64,000 bases of DNA, from NCBI GenBank assembly GCA_950295325.1, contig OX485803.1, forward strand, positions 71,997,554-72,061,553, read 5' to 3'. This DNA is from Polytrichum commune (lineage: Eukaryota > Streptophyta > Polytrichopsida > Polytrichales > Polytrichaceae). A program made the translations under genes and the position numbers. Of the stretch, positions 37,019 through 45,883 are shown in pieces (positions within the stretch are counted from its first letter, which is position 1; each line of letters starts with the position of its first letter). The notes under the pieces are model-generated. The model did no database searches, was not told the origin of the DNA, and saw only the letters and a list, made by a program, of their open reading frames with translations.

Positions 37019-37833
37019 ATGTTCATGGACATAGAGGCCCATAAAGAGTAAAACTTCACATATATATTGGATCTTCTAGTTTATTGTGAAGATGGAAAAT
37101 ATTAATTAGTTGAAGATGTATTTTGAGAATTCTCCAATGTCAAGTTTTCAATTGGATTGTAATAATTAAAATCAATATACATCTAATGTTTTGACTCTTC
37201 AATGTTTGTTTTTGTTCATGCATTATTCAATTTTCCACAAAATATGTATAAATGTAATACCATAGTCATGAACATGTACCTATAATTTGGTTTGGTTGTG
37301 ACGAAATTGTTTGTGGTATTTTCTACAAGTTCCATATTATGCACCCACTACATTTGAGTGCGCACATGAATGCACCCATGCACCCATGCACCCATTCATT
37401 GCACTCCAAATAGTTGGCCTCTTTTGGCTCCTAAACGTGGTTGTGCTCGTGTTGGCGTTTAGCCTAAAGGTCATGCTCGTATTATTTCTCGCTCATGTTT
37501 TGTCTGCTGATCTTACTTGTGTTCTTTCTTGTGTCCTTGCTTGTTTTCTTCTAACGGTAGCCCTTTACTCTCAATTAGTTTCAACCCTAAACCTATGCTA
37601 TTTCTCAAAGTACCCAAACTATCATTTTTTCCACAAATATTTCATTTGGGAATATTGTGATGTCAGCCCTAATTTGTATGACATCATCTCGTCTTTGTAA
37701 ATTTTTATTTATTTAAATTTATAGTAACACAAAAATAGGCCCTTGCCACATGGTTATTGAAATTTCGAAGAAATAAAGTTTTACTTTTGATGACTAAAAA
37801 TTGAACTCACTGCTCATATCATAGCATGCATGG
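37019..37833. other. Spacer between E1 and E2
   Basis: No supported gene. A 129-codon open frame at 37311-37700 is hydrophobic and low-complexity (caccatgcacccatgcacc repeat, Leu/Val-rich) and has no recognisable domain. Words such as gctcgt, gctcat and tcgctcatg near 37450-37500 may be an eroded E1 terminus. Confidence 0.35.
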
Positions 37834-37915
37834 GGGGGAGTGCTATCTTATGAACGGTGAGCAATGAGCGGTGAGCGATGAGCGGTGAGCGATGAGCGGT
37901 AACTTATGAGCAGTG
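37834..37915 (+). repeat. E2 left terminal inverted repeat with heptamer array
   Basis: After GGGGGAGTGCTATCTTATGA come about nine GAGCRRT-type heptamers in phase (GAGCAAT, GAGCGGT, GAGCGAT ...), then AACTTATGAGCAGTGAG. The inverse order is seen at 48014-48094. Tandem short words in a terminus could serve as clustered transposase-binding sites. That role is my inference. Confidence 0.7.
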
Positions 37916-38406
37916 AGGAAGATGAAAATTTTGGTAATAGGGCCACCAATATCCTATAACCGTGGAATTGTGGCCTTAAAAATGATGATTTTAGGGTTTA
38001 GTAATAAGAGGGTTGAGAAGGATAAACAACATGAAGTCCAAAAATTTATTCATCAGTAGTAGCACTAGACATGAAACTATCTTTTGCCTCATCATCTATA
38101 TATATTCGAGCACCTTTGCATTGCGAATTGATTTTGGAACTATAGCAAGATTCTTCATTTGGATCCGAATCTTCGAGATTCAACATTGCAATTGCAACAT
38201 TCTCGGCATATGATGGGAGACGCGGGCTACGGCTTGGACTTCGTAGGAATTGTCTATGTGCCTAAAACGGGAGACATGTCCTCTTTCCAATCGTATTCCT
38301 GAAATCAAATCGATGAAACATGTAAATAATGTGAAGAAATAAAAATGAACCAATGAATTGAATGAAACGAATGAATTGAATAAAAATTTATTGTATTAAA
38401 ACTTAC

Positions 38407-38865
38407 TCACACTCAAATTCAAGCATCTCCTCATCCGAGAGGTCATCATCTTCTTTTGTGAGATCTTGTATATTCTCCTTAGATGACCCCTCTTTCAAAA
38501 CGTTTTCCAAAAGCGGTTTCAATATGTGCTCAAACATGTCATTATCACCCTCAAATGCAAGAAGATGTCTGCCACATGCGCGTGTTGCTAGGATAGAAGC
38601 TCCAGTGGAACATGTTAAATCAACAACGCGTCCATTCGATGGTGTAAACAATTCAATAAGATCTTGAAAAAAAACGCGGCGATTTTTGATATGGCCCCCT
38701 CCAAGGTCTTCCCGATTTTTTAAGAAGCATGTTTTTTTCATCCACAAAATTGAAAAGCAAGTTTTTGCTTTTCAATCCAGTGCCAAAAAAAGTGGAGTTT
38801 GGTTGTCTCGTGGATTTTGTGGTAGTAAAATCCCTTACCAAGACATGAGCCATAAATGCCGGAGT
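38407..38865 (-). CDS. Exon 4: motif X/I region of the methyltransferase-like protein
   Basis: Entered at AG|ACTCCGGCA, in phase with exon 3. Reads TPAFMAHVLVRDFT ... GRPWRG, then, after a one-base shift in an A8 run, QDLIELFTPSNGR, VVDLTCSTGAS, ILATRACGRHLLAFEGDND and MFEHILKPLL, ending in an acidic tail before GTAAGT. The E1 copy retains PWRG, the TGAS loop and RH..FE.D, so these residues are conserved between diverged copies. Confidence 0.6.
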
Positions 38866-39845
38866 CTACAAAAACATGTAAATTGTGTTAAAACTATATA
38901 CAATGCAAATAACACCAAAATAATTAAATAAAAACAATTGTGATGTGTTATACTTACGGTGTAGGTTGGAGACTCCGGATCCTTGAACACCATGTACGAA
39001 TTGAGGCAAATAAAAGTCCTAAGAACTTTCATGTTGCCGTTGTGTAAGGTTGAATTCAAAACCTTCTTGGTTTGCATATCGATAGCAGAAAATACTATGA
39101 GGATGTCATCATCAGACAAGATGGACTTGCACAAGGACATTGTTGCAACCATCCAGTTCTTGACATATATATTCCAAAGAGGAATTTCAGCAGGTCTATT
39201 GGAGAGGTTGAAGTCAAGACCGTCGGGAAATTGGAGAAAAACCAAGTCAACGGCAAAGGGAGTCGGACTTCCCATGACATGAAATTCGCGATTGTCATTG
39301 AACTGAAATACCACAACATATCACAATATAAGACACAAAATAAAACCCAAATGAAAGTAAGAATATTAGAGAAAATACCAAAACAATAATACTTACGTTT
39401 TCAATAAATTCCCGCCATTGGATCCACTCATGAGGGCCTACATCCACTCCTTCAGACTTATTCTTGACAGCAGTAGATCGAGCAAACGAGAGCGTGAGAA
39501 AGTTCTTCAGTATGAATAACTCTTTTCTCAAAATATCCGTTGGCGCACGATGAATAGCGTCATATTGCTGGAGTAATGAAATTCCAATACATCGCACCCA
39601 GACTTTGAACTTTCGCCTCCAAGTGGATTCTTATCCAAATCATTGGAAAGAACAAACAATTCTTCATGTTGTGAAATTTCCGATTGACCTTGTATTTTGG
39701 TTTCAGGAACATGTTTCCTCTTACGACATTTTGTCTCTTTTGGTTCGGGCTCTCTAAGTTTAAGCTGCACAATTTGTGCTTGCAAAATTGCAGTATCACG
39801 AGGATCCACATTTTTAGCATCATTTATCTGACGGATTGTCTTATC

Positions 39846-40386
39846 ACGGGGGCGGGAACGGGGGGGGGGGGGGGGAACGAAGCGGACGGGGTTGGGAACG
39901 GGGGTGGACGGGGGGGGAACGGGGGGGGGGGGGAACGAAGCGGACGGGGTTGGGAACGGGGGTGGACGGGGGGGGAACGGGGGGGGGGGGAACGAAGCGG
40001 ACGGGGTTGGGAACGGGGGCGGACGGGGGGAACGGGAGCGGACGGGGGGGGGGGAACGGGGGCGGACGGGGGGGAACGGGGTTGGGAACGGAGTGGACGG
40101 GGTTGGGAACGGGGGCGGACGGGGTCGGGAACGGGGGGGAACGGGAGCGGACGGAAGGGGGGGGGGAATTTTTTTTAAAAAAAAATTGGGGCGGACGGGG
40201 GGTAACGGGGCGTACGGGGTTGGGAACGGAGCGGACGGGGTCGGGAACGGAGCGGACGGGGTCGGGAACGGGAGCGGTCGGAGGGGGGGGAAATTTTTTT
40301 TTTAAAAAATGGGGCGGACGGGGGGGAACGGGGCGTACGGGGTTGGGAACGGAGCGGACGGGGTCGGGAACAGGGGCGGACGGGCT
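39846..40386 (+). repeat. G-rich minisatellite in hAT copy 2
   Basis: Units such as GGGAACGGGGGCGGACGGGG and GTTGGGAACGGAGCGGACGG repeat in two registers. Two short stretches aatttttttttaaaaaa separate larger blocks, making a duplicated super-unit near 40158-40320. G-quadruplex potential is on the + strand. The long Gly-rich frames are not genes. Confidence 0.85.
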
Positions 40387-40617
40387 CTAGTAAATTTTTC
40401 CCCACTTTACCTTTACTTTGCTGACATGTCATCACACGTGGACATTGTAAATCATACGTGTCCAAATTGGGTTAATGTAATTACACAAAAAAATCGGTAA
40501 AATTCAAGTTCGTCAGGATAAAGACAGCATCGGGCATAATGTCGTGACGGATACGTGTCGTGACGGCATGACATTATGCCGGGATTACCCTCCGTCACGA
40601 CACAATAGACAACCCTG
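39846..40617. mobile_element. Non-autonomous hAT element, copy 2, left end missing
   Basis: The right 230 bp match 26430-26658 almost base for base, ending ATAGACAACCCTG at 40617. The left part is only the G-rich minisatellite. The CAGGGTTGTC terminus is absent, and the sequence passes directly into the methyltransferase-like exon 2 (minus-strand DKTIRQINDAKNVDP). No 8-bp duplication can be found. The break most likely arose by deletion within the G-rich array after insertion. Confidence 0.75.
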
Positions 40618-40927
40618 TCTACACACAAAAATATTGTAAGTCAAATATTCCATGACAATTTGACAAATTCGTTCTCTCCAAATGTCGTTCTCTCCAAATC
40701 CATTGATTGGTCCTAAAACAAATGAAATAAGTTTCATAAATATTTCAAAACCAGTAGCAACACATTAGCAATAACATTACAAAAACAACAGCAATAGCAA
40801 CAACAATAACAACAGAATACCACGAACACAGAGAAGAATGACAAAAATTATTCTAGACACTGCCATTTGCACCTTTACATACTGTACGATTAGGGTGGCC
40901 GCTCACCCCAACACTACAAGGGCAGAC

Positions 40928-41500
40928 CCTGTGCGTTAACACACAGGGTCTGTGTATCCAACTACAGGTCTACCGAAGTTGGGCGCGAGGTTTGGGTCGA
41001 ACGACCCAAACTGTCCACACGGTTTCGATCGAGCGACCCAAACCGCCTACAACCAGTTTGGGTCGAACGACCCAAACTTTCTCCGCGTGATTTGGGTCGA
41101 GCGACCCAAACCACGTTCACAGTTTGGGTCGTTCGACCCAAACCATGCTCACAGTTTGGGTCGAACAACCCAAACTGTCCGCAATTTACGCCTGATTATG
41201 CGCAATTACCCAGTCATCACGAAAGTGCAAACAAACCTTGTACTGCACCTGTAGCTGAGAGAGCTTGCAGCGACGAACTCAGGTCCGACAGATGAGAGAA
41301 AAAAGACTGAATACTTTGGGGGTGTGGCAATTTATACTACTCGTCCCTGCAGCCATATTTAGCGTGGCTCTTCGTAGCCCCGCATAGCCACTAGAAAGTT
41401 GCCAGCGTAGACCCTGTGAGTTAACGCATAGGGTCTGCGCTGGCAACTTTCTAGTGGCCACTGTGCGTTAGCGCATAAGGCCTGTGCGTACGGACAGGGT
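40928..41500. repeat. Scattered palindromes of the CTGTGCGTTAACGCACAG type
   Basis: Single degenerate copies at about 40928-40953, 41406-41435 and 41459-41490 flank the GGGTCG array. They share the core of the tandem array at 41955-42440. The segments around 41390-41460 also form an arm pair: 'ccactagaaagttgccagcg' is the complement of the later 'cgctggcaactttctagtgg'. Confidence 0.7.
40985..41185. repeat. Array of 20-bp palindromes (GGGTCG type), intergenic
   Basis: Six copies, spaced about 33-36 bp, of TTTGGGTCGAACGACCCAAA or close variants (TTCG centre, GAGCGA, AACAAC). Each copy is self-complementary over its full length. It lies in intron 1 of the methyltransferase-like gene. The same palindrome recurs in the transposase intron at 45595-45715. 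Confidence 0.85.
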
Positions 41501-41576
41501 CTACTTGCATTTGCAGTTTGGAATTGGTAGATTTGCCAAAACTTGTAAAATCTGGAAAAAATGCTAATGGGGTCCA

Positions 41577-41601
41577 AAATATATATATATATATATATAT
41601 G
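41577..41601. repeat. (TA)n microsatellite
   Basis: About twelve uninterrupted AT repeats between the two palindrome arrays of E2. Confidence 0.8.
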
Positions 41602-41929
41602 CTATATTATCTAAATCTCCGTAGTTACAAATTCTTCTCATATTTTTTTTGGGTTTGAAATCATTTTCTTTTCTCATTCTTCTATCTATTTCCTTGTTTT
41701 GGGCCACCTCGTACATTTTGGGTTTCAGGGCAAAAAACAAATTATGCTATTTTGTGTCATTTTCTAGCTCCTATAACGTATTGCATGAATACTTGAGTAG
41801 ACATACTTCTCATTTCTTGCATTCTAACCCCGTTTTCAATAGTTTTTTTGCTCCTAACCTCTGAACATCGATTTAAATTCATACAATAGATATTTGTTTT
41901 ACTTTTAGGCTCTCCTAGTCGTTTTACCT

Positions 41930-42440
41930 CCCAACTTTTGGCCTTCCTAAATTGCTCTTACAAACCCTGTGCGTTAACGCATAGGGTTTTACCTCCCAAC
42001 TTTGGCCTTCCTAAATTGCGCTTACAAACCTTGTGCGTTAACGCACAGGATCTCTCTTCCCAACTTTTTGCCTCCTAAGTTGCTCTTACAAACCCTGTGC
42101 GTTAACGCACAGGGTTTCTCCTCCCAACTTTTTGCCTCCTAAGTTGCGCTTACAAACCCAAACCCTGTGCGTTAACGCACAGGGTTTTAGCTCCCAACTT
42201 TTGGCCTCCCTAAATTGCTCTTATAAACCCTGTGCGTTAACATATAGGGTTTTACCTCCCAACTTCTCGCCTCCTAAGTTGTTCTTATAAACCCTGTGCG
42301 TTCTCCTTCTGACTCCTAGCCTTCCTAAATTTCTGTTATATACCATGTGTTGCTGTGCATTAACGTATAGGGTTTTATCCTCTCCAATTTATAACTTCTA
42401 TAAATTGCTACTACATGACATGTGAATGAACGTACAAGGT
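41930..42440. repeat. Tandem array of about 65-bp units with a GTTAAC-centred palindrome
   Basis: Seven or eight units of 'acctcccaacttttggcctcctaaattg..cttacaaa' plus a palindrome whose perfect form contains CTGTGCGTTAACGCACAG. Units at 42090 and 42160 are perfect; edge units decay (42290-42440). It lies just downstream of exon 1 of the methyltransferase-like gene. Confidence 0.85.
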
Positions 42441-42500
42441 TCTCCATTCTAACTTACAACTTATGCACTATCAAATTATGTGAAGGTTGAACTGACTTAC

Positions 42501-42782
42501 CTTTTTGTTTGTCGTCTTTTTTGAACCCGTCTTCAATTCGGACTCTGATATACGATCGTCTACATCTTCTTTGCTCTTTGCACCTTCATCATCCTCCATC
42601 GCATCAAAATCCAGTGTCTTCACAGTTTCTTCTACCGTACTCAACAAGTTTCTTTTCCCTTTCTTATTTGCATTCTTCTTTCCCACACTCAGTTTGAACC
42701 TTTTTTTCTCGGAAGTGAAATCCAAAGCTTTCCTACGTCTTCTTTTCGGCCTCACGGGTGTTCTCTCTACATCGTCCACCAT
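42501..42782 (-). CDS. First exon of the E2 methyltransferase-like gene
   Basis: Begins MVDDVERTPVRPKRRRRK, the first Met facing the transposase gene. It ends exactly before GTAAGTCAGT (42500-42491), a near-ideal splice donor. The product is Lys/Arg-rich then acidic (DAMEDDEGAKSKEDVDD), like a nuclear-localised linker. The assignment to this gene rests on orientation, the donor and the absence of another partner. The intron would be about 2.65 kb and contain the palindrome arrays and the hAT fragment. Confidence 0.55.
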
Positions 42783-43304
42783 CGTTGGTGTCTATGATAT
42801 GTTTTATATCAGGTACTATCATTTATTCTTCCAATGTATCTATATCACAAAATCCGGCGTATATTACGATCACATGTTGTAATTGGCGTTCAATGAACGA
42901 GATATTTCGACGCGTTTGTCATTATGTGTTTATTTTTGTTATATCCGCCAAAATTTTCTTACACCTACTATGTTCTATTCATAATGATCAATAATTTATT
43001 TTTCCAACCAATTTTAATTCTTTCTACATCTACGTCAGTCCACACATATATTTTTTAAATTTCTACCAATACTTTTAGTTTTTGACGCCATTTTGTGTAT
43101 ATCCTACTCGTAAATATTCTATGACTATTATTGTGTTATGTCCACTTCTGTATTATTAGATGCTATGTATCACACGCTTTCATCTCCATCCATTATTGTA
43201 TCACACGTTTTCATTTCCATTCATTTCCTCACACAACTCTATACAAAAGCAATATTCACCCCATATTTTTGTGATGTGTTGTTCATATGTTCTTTTGATT
43301 TTCT
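42783..43304. promoter_or_regulatory. Shared divergent 5' region of the E2 gene pair
   Basis: 522 bp, T/A-rich, between the first Met of the methyltransferase-like gene (minus) and the first Met of the transposase gene (plus). By position it should hold both promoters. No unambiguous TATA box or other element could be picked out by eye. E1 has the same head-to-head arrangement with a shorter gap. Confidence 0.4.
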
Positions 43305-44114
43305 ATGGCTACCATTAGAACTCATGGATCTTTTGTTCCCTTCATCTTGCCACTCCAAGATGATGGTCATGTGAGTGTTTCAGAGGAGTTACTTAGTTTG
43401 AGATTCAACCTCCAGATAGGAACCATGTATTTTGAGCATGAGATGTACTCTGCAGATGGAGAGGTGTACGAAACGATTTTGGTTCCAAAAAATAGAACTG
43501 ATGTTGGTTTTATGTGGATCTTAGGACCTGGTTCATTTAGGATGATAGAACTTTCTGAGTCTCAGATGCAAGCTTCAACTGTCATTTTGACAAACGAATC
43601 CGGTACATCCACAGTTCAAATTCCCTCTATCGCACATGTTAAGGTGGAACCCCTTGATGATAGTGTGCTTGTGCTATCAGATTCAGAATATGACATTTGT
43701 GCATTTGTTCATCTTTCAAACACATCGCCATTTCCATTTAGAAGTGTTCATTCTACTCCTTCCCAACTTCCTATACATGTAGCCAAATTCCCTTGCGGTC
43801 TTATGTATAAGAAGGTGGTTCCCCAAATCTCACCTTCTCAACGTCCTCCACTACACCCTTTACCTTCATCTACAGGGTTCACTATGGTTGATGCCTTGAA
43901 GCTGACAAAGTCAAGAAAAAGATCAAAGTCCGATCTTGCATCCATTGATTTTGACAGTATAGATGTTCGTGAAGTCAAGTACTTACCATCTTCTTTTAAT
44001 GGTGATGTTTTGTTTCTCTTGCCTCCTGTGGCACTCAAAGCTCCAAGTACGTATGGTCGCTCAATGGACGGCATGGACAAGATGTGCGACGGTCACCCTT
44101 GGTGCACTACCAAA

Positions 44115-45439
44115 CCACGAATATCCAAAATGACTTTGGACTGTCATTCCGGCGCTCTACTTGTGTTGGTCATCTCCAATGTCATAATGACTACTGTGAT
44201 TATATAAATCGCAATGGGGGCCTCTGGAACAACACTGAATGGGCCGGTTCAACTCCTATCTCATTTGCTGTGGGTGTTGTTCCCCCTATTAAGTCCACTG
44301 TCGAGTGTAAGGTATGTCGTTCCACACCTGTGTGCATTGCTTTGTGTAATGCTCGAATCATATACATCCACTCCACATCCGTTGGAATGTCTAGGGCTTG
44401 CATTCATTTTGGTGTACATGATCACCCTGTGGCCAATGGCACATGCCGTGAATCATTGGACATGGCATACCAATGCGTTGCAAATGAAGTATTGAAAACA
44501 CCCACAGCAAAAAATTCAGCCATAATTATGGCGGCGAGCAAACAATTCTTGGCCGATTACCTTCTCAAATCTCCCGCAAATGACGAAGGTCATCACTTGG
44601 TTGGTTCATCCCTAGAGGTCGTTACGGACAAATTCAACACTCTTGCATCTCCAAATTGTCGTAACTTTGTATCTGGATCAAAGCGTTTTTTGCGTAGTGG
44701 AATGGGAACTATGGATAGTATTATGGCGCTTAAAGACCACTCTGCTTTCAAATTCGTCCATGGTAGTCGGTTCCCAGGGCAGTCAAAGGACAAAGTGTTT
44801 ATTTTTAAGATGTTTGTAGACCTTCTAGGTAGTGGTGTGGAGCTTGTGAAGAAGATGCAAGTCGGTGGGGATATGGAGAATTCATGGATTATGTTTGACC
44901 ATGTCAAATGTTTGAAGGACTGGACGACCATGGTTTGCCATGTGTACCACAGTCGATACTATAAAGTGTTGATTATTGCATGTTGTGACATGCAATCTGA
45001 AGATGGTGCAGCACAAATTCTCTTTTGGAAAAATTTGAATGCTGTCATGGCAGAAAATGGTGTACCAAACGTAAACTTCAAAGGGTTTATGGCTGATAGT
45101 GCTCAAGCTAATTGGAATGCGGTGAGGGCGATTTACGGGGATGGTGATCCAAGTCTACCCATGGTTGCACGTGAGTGTACATGTCTTTTCCATTGGTCCG
45201 CAAGCTTGGATAAGGTAACCCAAAAGTATATCAAACCATCCTTGCAATTTCAACACAAACAAATATGCAAGGATTACAAAGACGCGAAAACAATGGACGA
45301 CGCTGAGACCAAGTACCATGTGATTCGTTCTTGGTGGTTATCATCTGGAGCTACCTCCGAAGAAGGCATCCTTGGCCTTTCAGAGTGGTTGGGATTTTGG
45401 CACTTTCGTTACAGACAATGGGGTGGCCATATGCTACTT
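44115..45439 (+). CDS. Transposase exon with zinc finger and catalytic core
   Basis: Open to the donor CTT|GTAAGTACAT. It carries the Cys/His cluster, RFPGQSKDKVFIFKM, WIMFDHVKCLKDW, CHVYHSRYYKVLIIACCDMQ, GFMADSAQANWNAVRAIYG, ECTCLFHW, WWLSSGATSEEGI and GFWHFRYRQWGGHMLL. Many of these are shared with the E1 copy. Confidence 0.8.
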
Positions 45440-45883
45440 GTAAGTACATATCAAACTTCATTACTCAATGTAATATATCTTATGTTTTTCTTATCTTTGT
45501 TTTTCTGTGTTGTTCATAGGATATGACAATAGAAGAGCGTGCGGGAATGCCAACATGCAACCTTGCAGAGACTGTACACAACAAACAACAAATAGTTTGG
45601 GTCGTTCGACCCAAATCTTGTATGCAGTTTGGGTCGTTTGACCCAAACCTTGTAGGCAGTTTGGGTTATTCGACTCAAACGTGGCAGCTATTTTGGGTCG
45701 AACGACCCAAACCTAGATATATAATCTATCTTATGTTTGTCTTATACTTGTATTTGTATGTTGTTCATATGCTAATTGTAAGTACATATCAAACTTCATT
45801 ATTCACTGTCATTCACTATCTTGCCACTGATATATAATATATCTTATGTTTTTTTTATTCTTGTATTTGTGTGTTGTTCATAG
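45440..45883 (+). other. Transposase intron containing a duplicated exon start and palindromes
   Basis: Starts GTAAGTACATATC and ends TTGTTCATAG. Inside, a second acceptor (45517-45519) is followed by 45520-45590, a near-copy of the true exon start (GATATGACAATAGAAGAGCG). Then come four GGGTCG-type palindromes and a repeat of the intron 5' part (gtaagtacatatcaaacttc, from about 45778). This is a tandem duplication of donor-to-exon with palindromes inserted. Splicing to the inner acceptor would give a truncated, out-of-family tail. Confidence 0.75.
45595..45715. repeat. GGGTCG-type palindromes in the transposase intron
   Basis: Four copies of TTTGGGTCG(AA/TT)CGACCCAAA or one-mismatch variants, spaced about 33 bp by 'cttgtatgcag'-like spacers, the same spacing as in the array at 40985-41185. 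Confidence 0.85.

Larger units (their letters stand above)
38046..42782 (-). pseudogene. E2 beta-class DNA amino-methyltransferase-like gene (five exons, few lesions)
   Basis: Exons on minus: 42782-42501, about 39846-39397, 39302-38958, 38865-38407 and 38298-38046, with GTAAGT donors and AG acceptors. The N-terminus is strongly basic (RPKRRRRKALDF, GKKNANKKGKR), likely nuclear. Exon 3 holds a motif-IV-like strand FAVDLVFLQFPDGLDF and, after about 30 residues, SILSDDDILIVFSA. Exon 4 holds GRPWRG, then VVDLTCSTGASI and GRHLLAFEGDNDMF. Motif IV before motif X/I is the beta-class order of N4C/N6A DNA methyltransferases, and the Gly loop and acidic Glu fit S-adenosylmethionine binding. The catalytic (D/N/S)PP(Y/F/W) is missing (FPDG). 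Lesions are one frameshift in exon 2, an A8 run (38667-38674) shifting exon 4, a TAG at 38262-38264, and a G-rich insertion cutting exon 2. It could be a non-catalytic nucleic-acid-binding or dimer partner. Confidence 0.6.

Noticed and set aside
37311-37700. 129-codon open frame, hydrophobic
   Set aside because: Low complexity, no domain, and lies in the spacer between two elements.
39684-40500. Several overlapping Gly-rich open frames up to 184 codons
   Set aside because: Same cause as above: a G-rich tandem array inside a hAT element, with no codon structure.
40928-42440. CRISPR-like array of spaced palindromes
   Set aside because: Eukaryotic context, spacers are themselves repeated, and the unit is a transposon-internal tandem repeat.
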